A stretch of DNA of 64,000 bases from Cerrena zonata (GCA_038087015.1 JASBNA010000001.1:2480001-2544000), one strand, 5' to 3'; numbered from the stretch's first letter, positions 23,270 to 35,626 are shown. Notes: a model not told the origin generated them from the sequence alone. Numbers and translations are program-made.

Positions 23270-26200
23270 TCAAATCGACAACTCATCCTCCTTCTTCAAC
23301 CACTCATCTTCCCCCTCCCCATCTGCATCTCTCTCCCCTCCTCCCACCACACCAGCCCCACCACTCCCAATATCTTTATCAGCGCGCCCACTTCCACTCC
23401 GACTCCTACTCGCACTCCTACTCCCATGTGAACTCCCTCCACCTCCCAGATTCGCACTACCACCTTCAACGGTAGCCAACAGTTCAGCATCTACATCTGC
23501 TTCAACATCGCCCACATCGCCATCAGCATCAGCATCGACATCCATCTCTGCTTCTGCATCAGCGTCAGCATCTGCATCAGCGTCCGCGTCGAGCAAATCA
23601 CTCGGAGTCGGTTTGCTTTTCAGCTGTGCGCCAGGGAGCGTGAGACCAGAATGCGTGGTATGCGTAGACGAAGAGTGAGTCGCGTGGTTAGTCAAGGTGC
23701 TCAAACTAGACGGTACGTTGGACGTATGGGTTCCATTCGACCCTGTCCTTGGAGAATCAGATTGTCGCGGCGAGCCTTTCCCAGAGTTGACGACAGCAGT
23801 TCCACTTGCACTAGGCGTAGGTGGACTCAAACTCGAAGTGGACCTCCTACTTCGTTGGCCGTTAGCCTTCTCACCTGCATACCTCACAAGGTCGGATTCG
23901 TCAAAATCGGCTCGACCATCGACCATGTGAGACATGGCCATTGGTGGTGTTCTGTTCACGTTTCGACCGCCAGAGCTAGGAGTAGGACCTCCACGAGGAG
24001 ATATTCCACGGCTTCGTATTCCAGAATTGTCACGACGAGAAGATGAAGTGGAAAGGTACGCTGAATTCGGAGCTGTACGGGACGGTGGATCGACGAGCAG
24101 GGTGTCCGAACGGTGAATGCCTCTATCCGAAGCATGTGGAAGTAAGGGTGAGTGACCGCTGTTGGTATTCCGACCGTTACCAAGAATGTTCTGAGAAGAA
24201 GGATGACCGATGGATTGCGAAGATGTGGTAATGTGAGGAATGCTATGTGAACCTGCGAGCTGTTGAGAGTCCAGTGTGCCTCGACGTTCGACGCGTTTCA
24301 TCTTCTTTCGACATCTAGAATGCAGCCAATTCCAAATCAGCCAACTTAAACGGACCCGCACACAAGAATTCTGCGTACCTATCACAAACGGTTCCGGGAC
24401 CCTCAGGCCCCGGACCCCACTTCTCTACACATTTACCATCCTTGTACCTTCCCGGCTGTCCACACTGTCTACAAATTCGTTGTCCGCTCGCGTTTGTACT
24501 GGGGTACCCGCCTCCAGGGATCGAAGGGACCGTCGGTTGAGCACCTGAACAAAAAATAAAGATTTAGTCAGTCGATCAATTTAATTGCCGGTGTTCACCA
24601 CATGTCACAAATCACAGATGGATGGATAAATAGATAGAAAAGTAGAAACGAAAGCGGAAACAAACGACATACCAATATTGGGCAAACTCGCCTGACTCGG
24701 TACAGAACCTCCGATACTACCCAGACTGGGGGTATTGGCCAACTTGGGCTTCTTTACGGGCGGTCCTGTCACGGGTGGCGCAAATGTATGAGTCTGATAC
24801 TGCACTTGACCGGCAAGCGCGGGGTCGTTCATTCCTGGGACTCCAGGTCCCGAGGGGACGTTCAATCCTGCCACTCCTGGGCCGGATATGGACGAGTGGG
24901 AAGGGTGAGATGAGGAATGTGAAGGGTGTAATGAAGACAAGGGCTGGTGTGCTGCACCTACTGTTGCTCCGCGGGAACGATGGGAAGTTGTATGCGAGAG
25001 GTGATATTCACCTTCACGAGGTGGGGAAGCGCTTCGATGTCGTATGCTGCGTGAAGACGAGGGATGATGCGGGGAAAGATGCTGCGTCGAAGATTGTCGA
25101 GATGAAAGCTGAATTGCTTGAGTAGGGACTCGGTGTTGGGGAGCATTATGCGTAAATTCGGGATCGTCTGAAGGGGAAGGCGCGCGGTGTTCTTCTGTAG
25201 TTGCTTCAAGCAACATCTCATCTAAACTGGCACTACTCGCTCGACTGCGGGAACGAGTGTGCGATCGACGGCGGTGCCGCGAGGACCGGTGATGTGAGGC
25301 TCGGGCTTCGGATGGATGGAGAAGAGATGGATCGTCGATGTCGCGGTTGGCGGCGCGTGAGGGTCGATCTCGGCCGAGAACCTCTTGAACGCCTGGGAGG
25401 ACGCCGGGATGTGTGGAGTGGTGAGCGAGACCGTTGATGTGATTTGGGTGAGGAGGACGGGGAGGCTAATGATGGGAGACGGGTCAGAATGAATGAAAGG
25501 CAAGGGATGAAAGAACGGACAGATTGGGAGCGATGACGTTCTTGGGGGCGTCCGGAAAGAACGCGCTCGGGGAGGGTTCGTTCGCCCCGTAATCTTTTCG
25601 CGGGAGGGGGTGCAGAGGCGGCGAGGTGGGGCGGGTACGAGTTGGCATCGAAGCTTCCCGCTCGTTGTCTAACTCTAGGGTTTGGAACGTGTTGTGGCAC
25701 TATGGAAAGAGTTTCAGAGCGGGATGAGGTATGGTGATGTGGGACGTACTATGAGGGTGTTGCTGCTGAGCAAGTTCCTGGCGCATCTGGACTAAGGCCT
25801 GCTGGATGGGAGGACCGGGGCCGATGACGAAGAGGTCGCCACCTTTTGAAGCCATGAGGTTGGTGAATTTTGAGCGGGCGTCGAGTTCCTTGGCATCGAG
25901 GCCTTGGAGAAGACGATCGTAGTCCATCCAAGCTTCTTGCATCCTAACAATTCTTGCTTCGAGCTCGTCGCGTTTAATTTCTGCGCGTTCTACGCGTTCT
26001 TGACACTCGAGAATGAGGAGCTGGATGTCGTCTGAAGAGGAGGAAGCGGGATTCTGTGCCTTTGCAGCATTGAGTCTGTTGAGATCGAGGGTGAGGCGGT
26101 CTGCGCGATCAGCCTTGCGCTTGAAGATGTCGAGTTGTCGCTTGAGAGATTCGTTCTCGAGAAGGGTGTTTGAGAGAAGAAAGGCGAGCTGAGCGGGGGA

Positions 26201-26284
26201 GTCGGTTGCGGGCTGTATGCCGTTGTGCTGGGGGGGAGGGATGCCGACGTCGTTTGGGTGCTGCATGGTGGGGGAGTTTGACAT
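23270..26284 (-). CDS. large disordered protein with a GATA-like zinc finger and coiled coil
   Basis: Putative nuclear regulator. From ATG 26284 the N-terminus has a coiled coil (SNTLLENESLKRQLDIFKRK and ECQERVERAEIKRDELEARI). A long Ser/His/Pro/Arg-rich disordered region follows across several exons. A cysteine cluster then spans an intron: RICRQCGQPGRYKDGKCVEK, WGPGPEGPGTVCDRCRKK and KRVERR. The CxxC pairs and the W..GP.GP...C..C pattern resemble a GATA finger, but the spacer between pairs is 25 residues (17-20 in ordinary GATA fingers) and holds an extra Cys. The C-terminal third is low complexity with an Asp-Ala repeat (DADADADADADAEAEMDVDA) and ends EDEWLKKEDELSI. Exon borders in the middle (25.2-25.7 kb) are uncertain. 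Binding targets unknown. Confidence 0.7.
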
Positions 26285-27858
26285 GGACGTCGTGAGGTAC
26301 GACGGTGGGGAGGGGGAGGGATATGGGTACGGAAGGGCGGAAGGGCATTTTGAGGGGCAGGGGTTGATATGCGGCGGAGGGAGGACTGGCAGATCAGAAG
26401 ACTCTCCTCAGCGAGTTCTCTCCTCGGCTCTCCCCGATAGACATGCCTTGGCCGACCACTCGATGCCGGCCGTCGCCTTTACTGTCCATTACTATATACG
26501 GCAAGTGACCCCACGCGCCCACTCCCACGCTTCGGTCCCTCCCTCTCCCAATCACCGCCCACCCACTGCCCCCCGACAAGCGCCACCCGCCCATCCCCCG
26601 CCCTCCCCTGATCATATGCCCGCCCCGGCCCGCGTCTCCCGTGCACAAGCAAGCACTCCTCCCCTCTCCTCGCTCCTTCTTGCATTTCTCCGAGCTTTGA
26701 CACGACATGGAATTCGACCGTCCTCGTCTGATACACGCGGTACACCAGCCCACACAACAAACGCGCGCCAACATCCCGGACGACATCCCACCTCCCCGTC
26801 TATTCCTTTTATCCCCCGACAACGCGCCCCGTCCCACCCGCACCTGTTCAAGTGATCCTTCTCGGCCTCTACATGGGAATCCTCCCTCCCACTCCGCCTC
26901 TCCTCCAACACACGCACCGCACATGCCATCGACATGATTGTACATCCTCTATCTTCATCCTCCCCATCCCTTCTCTCGCTTACCCGCGCTCGGTCTCTTG
27001 CCTCCTCCTCCCTTCTCAACGTCCCAATCTCCAGATCTCACTCAACATCTCTTTTTACCACCCACCATTCAGTCTCGGATACTTTGCTCGCACATCCCTC
27101 ACACACTCCTCACACCCCTCCTTCCCCCACTGTCGGCACCGTCATCTGACAAGCCCTTCTTTTCATATTCCCCCTACACGCCGCTGTCGTGCATCAAGCT
27201 GAGAGAGCATCAGAGATCAGAAATCACCCTCCCCAAGACGCCGCGATTGCCCAGCTACTGCTCAAATCCCATGCCACCAGCCCACTTATCAATAACAAAT
27301 TCTGTAGTGAGAGATCGGACACCATTCTCGGTTAGAGTGTCCTGTGTCAATTGAGATTCAAAAAGAACCTGTCAGCGACAGAGGGGAATACTCATGGAAG
27401 AGGAAGTATGTCATGCCCCGATAGCATCCATAACGTACACTAGAATCAATCCGAGCAGAGATACATACACTCCTTTAACGCTTCCCGACATATGACGGAG
27501 GTTTAGGCCTTTTTAGACCCTCCGACGCGCCTGTGGCTGAGAGGTTCCTAGCAAGCAAAGTTCTTCCCACGGGTGCACGAGTCGCCAGGCGCGACTCATT
27601 TGCGCATTGTCGCGTCGTGTCTCTCAACGTCTTCCTTCTCAGACTCTCTTTTTCATTTCGCTTTTCGCGAGCCCAATATACAAATAGCGACGTGACTGAG
27701 CAGAGAGACGGGTCGTTGCTGCGTAATACGCGTGTTTTTCCTCTAAACTCTCAAGAGATCCAAGACACCGAAGCCCCTCTGACCTGAGGCTGCAACAACC
27801 TCTCTCTCGCTTTTTCTCACCGTAACCCCTTTCCAACCTTCCAATTCAAAACCCCACC
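26285..27858. promoter_or_regulatory. divergent intergenic region with pyrimidine-rich tract
   Basis: 1.57 kb between the starts of the GATA-like gene and NSE3. From about 26520 to 27160 the plus strand is extremely C/T-rich (CCTCCC, CTCCTC), giving long open frames by composition only. An ACGCGT box (27728-27733) lies 126 bp upstream of the NSE3 start. It matches the MCB element bound by fungal MBF (Swi6/Mbp1), which drives G1/S genes. Its use here is inferred. Confidence 0.4.
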
Positions 27859-29933
27859 ATGGCGCGCGCAACACGTTCTCAACGCCAGTCTTCTCAGTCC
27901 CAATCCCAGCCTACCCAGACTCAAAGACGCCGAAGGGCAACACGTGAAGATGAGGACGAAGAAGGCGAAGAGGTCCGGATGGACGGAGTCGATGAGGATC
28001 AGGAGGACGCTTATGATGAGGATGGTTTGCCTGGTGGTGATGGTGTAAGTCGGATGTTTATCGTTTGATTTGACCTTGTAGTGTTCCTGGGATTGAACGA
28101 TATGTTCTCTGTAACAAAAAAATGGGAGTTATATCGTGTGTAGATTTTTGATCCCCATTTGACTTTACGAGGACGTCGGGATGCTTGCGTTTACCTTTCT
28201 AAGTTCCGACTCCGATGGAGAACGGTACTGCAGAGTCCGAATGGAGTTGGAACCTGGAGTTCTCGTCCTTGGGATTTCTTGTCCTATACTAAACGCGTTT
28301 GTTCCTTGTTTGATTCCCGTACCTACTGCTTATTTTGGTCAATGTCGCTGATGTCATTCTTCGTGTGCGGGTTTTGTTAGGACTTGAACAGGAAAGCGAG
28401 TGATCTCGTTCGCCTGGCTCTCTTTTGTGAACAAAGAAGAACACCGTTGAGGAGAGATGAAATTAGTAAGAAAGGTTCGTTCGTCTTTCTTCTAGTCTGG
28501 TTCTGTTGCGTTCCTGGATTGGTACTAACTTGAACTTCGACCTTCTTCTTGCCTTCTAATGCATATCCCTTACTCCTGAACCTGGTTCTCTCTCACACCC
28601 TCACCCCCACATTTCCGACTCCGACTCCGATTTTGATTACTCCGGACCACGACCACTCATTCCCTCGGATATCAAACCAACCACACTACCATCCCAACCA
28701 AATTAAACTGAAATGCCGACATGAAACAAACTGAAACACCGAAATAAACATGAAACGATATACGATAAACGATATACGAATGATCAGTGTTAGGCACCAA
28801 GTCGCGTGCGTTTGCGGAAGTGTACGTTCGCGCTCAGGATATTCTGAGAAAGACGTTTGGGATGGAGCTTGTTGAGCTTCAGGCGAGGTCTGAGGTGGAT
28901 GATGATCCTAATCAGGATACTAAAAAGGCGATGGGTGTCAAGAAGAAAGGTAACGTCCTCCTCTCACCCCCCTCTCTACGTCTTCGAATTTAATTTAATT
29001 GATGGTGAACGATCACAGCTGCTTCATCCGGCGTAAAAACATACATCCTCCGTTCAACCCTACACCCCTCCATCATCGAATCCGCCTCGCTCCCCAACCG
29101 AGATCTCCTCAAAGTGGAACAAGAACAAAGCAAAGTGGGGAGATATAATAAAGACGTCGATGACGATGATGATGATGAGGGTGTGAAGAGTACGGGGTCG
29201 ATCTTTGCTTGGTATAGGGCTGATCAGGTCGGGGCCGTCGGGGTCCTGCATGTCATTTTGGCGTTGATTTTGGTTAATGGACGGGCGATCAGTGATAGTG
29301 AGTTTTCCTTTCCTTTCTTCTTTTTCTGTTATTTCCAAAATACCCCACAAAAACCCTGTTTAAATCTTTCCGTGACGAAATTGATGATTGACAACTGACA
29401 CTATTTGAATTTGAATTAAATTCAAATTTGTAGATGACCTCCGATCGTTACTCAAACGTCTCCGTCTCTCCCCAACAACATCAATCCCACTCAGCAATCA
29501 ATCAACCCATCAAAACCTCACCACAGAATCCTACCTCACCCAACTCATCCGTCAATCCTACCTCGACCGCAGGTCTCTCGGAGACCCCAAACCCGGCGGG
29601 GCCAAAAAGCGAGGCCGCGCCGCCGGAGCCTCCCAAGCACCCAAACGCACAAGTGGCGGCGGGTGGGGAGGTGATGAAGATGATAATCAGTATGAATGGA
29701 GGTGGGGTCCGAGAGCGTTTGCGGAAGTAGGTGAGGTGGCGATCGCGCAGTTTGTGGCTGAGTTTATGGTGTTGAGGGGGAGGGGGAGAATGGCTGAGGA
29801 GGATGGGGATGAAGTGGATAGGGAGGATGCGGGTGTGAGGAAGGGGATTGAGAAGATGATGAGTGGGATTGAGAAGGCTGCTGCGGGGAAGTTGGTGGAT
29901 GTTTATGGGGCGAAGATGGAGAAGAAGGCGTGA
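27859..29933 (+). CDS. NSE3: SMC5/6 complex subunit Nse3 (MAGE domain)
   Basis: Non-SMC element 3, partner of Nse1 and Nse4 in the SMC5/6 DNA-repair complex. Exon 1 starts MARATRSQRQSSQSQSQPTQ and is acidic. The MAGE homology domain begins DLNRKASDLVRLALFCEQRR with TPLRRDEISKK. It continues LGTKSRAFAEVYVRAQDIL, RKTFGMELVELQAR, TYILRSTLHPSIIE and FAWYRADQVGAVGVLHVILA with LILVNGRAISD, then DDLRSLLKRLRLSPTTS and WRWGPRAFAEVGEVAIAQFV. This order of winged-helix blocks identifies the family. Two introns are long for this genome: about 335 nt after exon 1 and about 310 nt after DEISKK. The given stop TGA 29931-29933 overlaps a possible donor (GTGAGT), so a further small exon cannot be excluded. 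Confidence 0.88.
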
Positions 29934-31638
29934 GTAATGGGTTTGAATTTCGACACTCTCGGTGCGGTTTTTTTCGAGTGTGGGAACGTGCTTGTGGGAT
30001 GGGAAGGCGAAGTGAGGAAGTATGGTATTAAGAGATAATTGTATCGTATGGTGCTTCTTTTTTTCTTATTCGTAGACTCTTTTTTCTGTTGTTGTACTTT
30101 TTCACAGAATTTCTTGGATAACGATTCTGTTCCACTGACAAACCTGTGGGTAGATGGAGAGATGTCCATATGACAACCGAGAGTTCAAGACTAAATGAGG
30201 TCGACCACCGTGACAAAAAAGCGGCATCAGTTCCTCCAAAATTCATAAGTGATTAGTACGCAATAAGAAATGCACGTACTTCACGAGCTGTTTAGAAGTA
30301 GAGGTTTTCTTCTATTTCCAAAAGACCGTAATCCCATAGCATCACGTCTTGGCAACACAGGGACGTACAGATATTCGTAATGATATCCGGTGGGGGTTTC
30401 AACTAGAACGGCTTCATGTAATCTTGTCGGGATGTTCATTCGATAGGAAGGTAAGCTCAAGAAATAGCTGATATTGTTGTGGATGTTACAGGAATAGCAC
30501 AGGATATAAATATGACTGCCTCATGAAGAAAGCATGTGCGAATACGAAGTTCGGCAATATATATTGACTGGTAGTGGGACGCTGCCACTCAAGTCATGTT
30601 TTTAGCTATCAGATTATTTCTGAATGTCAGCCAGCAAATTTACCTCATGCGGTAAGCAAACTTGGGCCCTACCCGTTAGTAATACAGGGAGATATTCTAG
30701 GACGCGTGTCGTACAGTGGTTTTGAAAATGCGGTGACCTTACAATTGAGTTCGCTCCGATGAAAGTAATAGCCGGACGATTGGAGATTCTGGGACCTGAT
30801 ACGATCGTTTTTTCCAAAGGTAGAGATTGCGGAGTGATTTAGGATCTGATGTTACGGAGAAGTGATAATCCGCTTGCACAGGAGGGGGGATTTGGCCATC
30901 GGGATCTATAACACATACATCTATCTGCGCGGTGTTCGTCGCATCTTGGAAAGGGAATGACAAGGTAACGCCGACAGCCCTGTTTGATTCTCCTTATTCG
31001 AGAATGTCCACAGGGTTGATTTAGGTTATTAAAGCTTCTGCAGCTGCTCCTCAATTCAATTTTGGTCCAAAGGCGAAATTAAGAAGGTGGGTCAATACTC
31101 TCGCTCTAAGGTCTATATCTTGGATGTGAGTCGTTATGAACCTGAGGAGAGATGGGTAATCGGGGACGTCTCGATACCAGCAAAATGTGGTTTATCCTGG
31201 CGTATGGTTTCCATCTCATACGATTTTAGGTTGTATATAGCTGATAGTAATAGTGTACTCGATAGCACGATCGAATCGGACCTGAAGATCGGGAAATCTT
31301 ACAGTTTACTGTGAGCACAAGGTAAATTGACATGGAAGATAATAGAACATTTAAGCATACGTCGAGTAGTGTTTTCAATGTGATGAGGTCGGATCCTCTG
31401 ACAATCATTAACGACAATTTGAATTCGGAGATGGTAGTTTGAAGGTAAGTTTGAACCCGAAAGCGCTTGCTTTATTCGGTCGATCATTTCTTCGATCACC
31501 TTGAAAGCTTTTGATGTCACCAACCCTCACCAACCTCCACCATCATGTTTACACACTCCGGTAAATCTATTAGTACAAACGAATACGCCTTTTCGCTTAC
31601 GCCAACCTAGTTTCTTACAAGCAATGAACTAGCTTTAT
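29934..31638. other. gene-poor spacer with possible gene fragments
   Basis: 1.7 kb without a complete gene. Minus-strand fragments are listed separately. A plus-strand open frame at 31087-31314 (75 codons) has no recognisable homology. Confidence 0.35.
30281..30963 (-). other. possible minus-strand gene remnant, unknown family
   Basis: Two protein-like stretches lie in order on the minus strand. One is 30739-30963, with FPFQDATNTAQIDVCVIDPD and PPVQADYHFSVTSDPKSLRN. The other is a 52-codon frame from ATG 30439 to TGA 30281, with RLHEAVLVETPTGYHYEYLY. No continuous spliced model joining them was found. Could be a relic, exons of a small gene, or chance. Confidence 0.2.
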
Positions 31639-34027
31639 ATGCCTGACCCTTCAGAAGCCGGTCCTTCTCAGGTTCCCCCACCGGAGTCTTCTCCACAACC
31701 TATACCGCAACCTTCGCAACCTGACTTGTCAGCGAATTCGAGCGTTCTACAGACATACATTTCTATCTACCATGAACATCTCACAGAAACGCAGTCTCAC
31801 GTTATTGGTCGTTCTAAGAGACGACAAGGCGCAGACTACTCATGTGTCTTGATTTCCTCGATCAACTGGACTCGAGAGGAGAAAGACCTCTTCTTCCATG
31901 GATTATGCGTACATTCCAGGACCAGACCCGACTTAATTGCACAAGACATCGGAACAAAAAGCGTCGTGGCTGTCTGTGCGTATATTGACGAACTGGACGA
32001 AGCTTTGGCGGAAGTACAGGAGGACGAAGAGTACAACGATTTTTGGAAGAGGAGGAGAACTACACCGATGGCGACAGAGATGTCTGACAGGTGGTGCGCT
32101 TTAGAGGACAGATTTGCGTCTTCGATTGCATCGGTTGAAGGTCGTCTGATGACCGATGTGCGTACTCAAACTAGACGCAGAGTAGTGAAGAACATGAAGA
32201 GGAAGTTCGATAAGATGGACAGAGATGACGCAGCTGAGGAGAGTGTTAAGAGTCCAAGTACCTTTGACGAATGGCAGAGAGAACAGGAGCGGATATGGAA
32301 GGAGGAGGAATTTGAGATGGACCGAAAGATGCTTCGGAAGGTCGAGATAGCTTTGCATGGAAAAGGCAAAAATAGAGCAGAGGGGGATGCTGATGATGAA
32401 GGATCAGATGGTGCTCCCGAGCAAGGCGAGGAACCTGTGCCGATGGCCCAAGACGATCACCCTGATCCCGGAATACATCCTATCACCGGAGATGAAGCTC
32501 GCCCTCGCATTCTCATTGACGACAGTTTGATTGACCCACAGTTACTCGCTGAACCACCTCCTTTACCACCCAAGCAACCAATTGCGAATTCGGAACCTCC
32601 GCCTTCTGTACCGCTGAGCACCAATTTTTCTGATGAAGACGATTCCTCTTCCTCTTCCTCTTCCTCGTCTTCCTCTGATGGCGAGGATGATGAAGATAAA
32701 GATGAAGGTAAGTCAATATCCCTTTAGGTTAGTTTATATTAAATCAACTATATATGCGTAGATTGGGAGACTCAAACCGAACGCTCGCGCAAATCATCTC
32801 GACGGCTTCGACCGAAAACACTGTCTTCCGAGGAACGCCAACAACTGGAGACGATGGGGTTCGACAGTGATAGGCTCCGTGAAGCTGGTGTAGACGTACT
32901 TCGCCTCCAGAGACTAGGAAAATTGATGAGGTATAACTCAAGCCTTATTGTCATGAACGGTATATTCATCCTTTTCTTAATAGAATGTATCGCGTATCGC
33001 AAGATGCGACAAAGGACGTCATATCTGGGATAACACTACCTGCCATCAAAGAACTTGCAGTGCTACTCAAGGAATTTACTCGTGAAATGGTGAAAGCAAG
33101 TATTCTATCGAGGCAGCAAGAACGGGCCGCCAAAGGGGGCGCAAGGGCCTGGAGACATAGTCAAGGACCGGTATGTAAGCTAAAGATTGTCTAAGTATGG
33201 TTATCACTAAATATTTGGCATAGTTCGTGTCGGTACCGAATATTCAGCACGCTCTTTCACTGATGGGAGAGAAGCATCTGGAACATAAGCAACGTTGGCA
33301 ACATATTTTGAAATGGTATAGATCTGGAGGAAAATCACCGCACGTTCCTGGGGTTCTACCGTCTAGCGAGAAACCTTCGCAAGATGAAGATTATTCTGGC
33401 AACGAAACTTTATTTGAGCCCACCTCTTCACAAGTACGGACAAAGGGTCTCAGTATGTACCGTACTATGCGATCTCCTTTCGTCCGACTCCCTACTTCAC
33501 TGCTTCCTCGACCCGAGGTAGACTTCTATCAATATGCACATCCGGGACGCCCTTCTTCACCCGCCCTACCAACACCATGGGCGCTTCATTCCTCATCTCA
33601 GGAGGATTTTTCTGAAATGGAGAGCACGGATAGCGAAGATCTCGCCTCCGAACTTGAGGAGGAGGACGGCCTCGACGAAAGCGATATGGATTTAGCTACG
33701 TCCCGTGAGAAGGAAATGTGGGCTTTATTCGGAGGCGATCCGACTGTGGACGCTGGAAGTAGGGTGGAGATTTTGCAGAAAGGGAAGAAAAGAAAACGCA
33801 CAACAAGTCAGGCAGACTCTGTCGCTCAGAAAAAGACGAAAACAAAGCCGCGGCCAAAGTATCGTGTGCGAACCAATATGACCAAGGTCTCGAAAGCATC
33901 GAGCGCAGCGAAAGCGTTCAAGCCGCCGAAACCGAAACCACCCAAACCGAAGCCACCGAAGCCTGTCACGGTCCAATCTTCCCGTAGAGCATACAAAAGC
34001 AAAGAGATCATCAGTGATAGTGATTGA
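31639..34027 (+). CDS. SANT-domain protein, Rrn5-like (RNA polymerase I upstream activation factor)
   Basis: Putative rDNA promoter factor. After a Pro/Ser-rich start (MPDPSEAGPSQVPPPESSPQ) comes VLQTYISIYHEHLTE and then a SANT/Myb-like unit, SINWTREEKDLFFHGLCVHS with RTRPDLIAQDIGTKS and VVAVCAYIDELDEAL. This W..EEK..FF..L..hSR.RPDLIA..I.TKS pattern matches what I know of fungal Rrn5 proteins. The middle is acidic and charged. A later exon has MRMYRVSQDATKDVISGI with LPAIKELAVLLKEFTREMV, compatible with the histone-fold-like part of UAF subunits. The C-terminus is basic with a PPKPKPPKPKPPKP repeat and ends KSKEIISDSD. Three short introns near 32708-32760, 32931-32984 and 33172-33224. Assignment to Rrn5 is moderate; a generic SANT protein is the alternative. 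Confidence 0.6.
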
Positions 34028-34304
34028 TTAGGTACTCATGCGACCATTCTTGCGCCTACTCTAGTGCATTCTAGGAGCGACTTTCCATCTAACTTATACC
34101 ATACCTATCTAATGTTACGCTATCCCCAATTATATTCTACCTTTAGTCGGCCTGAATCTGAGTTTCCTTCTTTGGCTTGTGGGTCCGTGTTTGGGTGCGG
34201 AGAGTCGCATGTCTTAGGTAAGCACAACTGCCTCAGCCTCTTTGGCTTGTCTCTCGGCCACAGCCATCCGGGTACTGCTCATGATCTCACTCTCAACTCC
34301 CACC

Positions 34305-35626
34305 ATGGCCGACAAGAAGGTGCGCTCTTTTCTCGATACTCTCCCATTTAATCACTAATTGTGCTCCGTCACAGGGTTCGGTTGCTACTGCAAATAGACT
34401 GGCTATGTCCAAGGCTCTCGGTGCAGCATTCTTGAACCACCAGGTGGAGCAACTCGAAAAGACTGTCTCTCGGAATGGTCCTGGAAGCGAATGGAGAGGC
34501 CGCCGGAATGGACCTCCCCATACTGATGCTTATTCTCGCACCAACAACCCTAATCCGAAAGCTCGTAGTGCTTGGTCTAACGTTGCTAAACCTCCGCCCA
34601 AGATTTTGACTAAAAACGCCGAAGAGATACACGCCAGCGTTCCGGAGATGAAGAAGGGACGTCCGGAGGCTGAAAAGGATGCGGATGTTGTCGTTGTCGA
34701 TGCCAGTGTGCTTATTCACAGTATTGCTTGGGTCAAGAAGTGGTGTCGGGAAGGGCGGGAGGAGATCATAATTATCCCGTTGGAAGGTATGTTTGTCATC
34801 ACATTCTCTGTTGTCTTCTAACCCATCTCGCACTTACTCAGCACTCAACACCCTCGATCTCCTTAAGAAAGGTACTACACCCCTCGCACAGCGTGCTCGA
34901 ACAGCCTCCAGGGTCCTCGAGGCGCATGTTGGCGCCAACTCCCGAATTCGTGTACAGAGAGACGAGGCATTCGTGCTTTGGGAAGAGATCCCCTTCAAAG
35001 ATGTCTCTCCAGCTATGGTCAACAACTCTCCTGAATGGGTCCGCCGTACGGTCTGTTGCGCTCGATGGGAACTCCAACACCCCTCTCTTCCTGAGGCGAA
35101 TAAGAATAAGGCCAAGCCCACTGTTGTTTTGGCAGTTGTAACTTCCATTCCTGATGCCTCAGACGTCACGAATAACGCAGCCGCAGCCGCCTCGCCCGTT
35201 CCGCTCCCTGCGCCTCAGGTTAATAGACATGAACCACGCTGCTCAGGTACTCTCATCTCTCAATGGGCGAAGAAAGCTGGTATGGAGATCCTTGATGTAC
35301 CTGCCGGTCAACACCCAAATGCCGGACCCCAATTGGCTGCTCCCAAGGATATCCCTAGACGTACCGGTGATCAGGGTCGTTGGTCTGGTGATCATGGACG
35401 TCGCTCCCCCGAAGATGATAGGAATCATGGAAGACCTAGAACTCCCGGCGGCGGTCGAGGCCGCCGTAACTCTCATATGCGTAACATAGAACATGGAAAT
35501 ACACCTCCCACTAGTGGCCTCGTTGAACGACCTCCAGCAGTCATGGCCATGATGGAAGCCGTCGCTCAGCCTAGTCGTCAGCTCCGCGTTCTCGCCAGGG
35601 GTGAGAAGCTGGAGCCTGATCCTTAA
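34305..35626 (+). CDS. PIN-like domain protein
   Basis: Putative RNA-binding or nuclease-fold protein. Exon 1 is five codons (MADKK), then an intron to 34374. Exon 2 gives GSVATANRLAMSKALGAAFL and the start of a PIN domain, DADVVVVDASVLIHSIAWVK with EIIIIPLE. It continues in exon 3 with ALNTLDLLKKGTTPLAQRAR and TASRVLEAHV. The first catalytic-type Asp (VVDAS) is visible; the other acidic residues cannot be confirmed by eye. The C-terminal half is basic and Arg/Gly/Pro-rich (DQGRWSGDHGRRSPEDDRNH), suggesting RNA contact. Fungal PIN proteins of this shape include Nmd4- and SMG5/6-related factors in nonsense-mediated decay. That link is inference. Confidence 0.65.

Noticed and set aside
26217..26945. 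Open frames of 183-212 codons on both strands
   Set aside because: Caused by the pyrimidine-rich composition; no start, splice or homology support.
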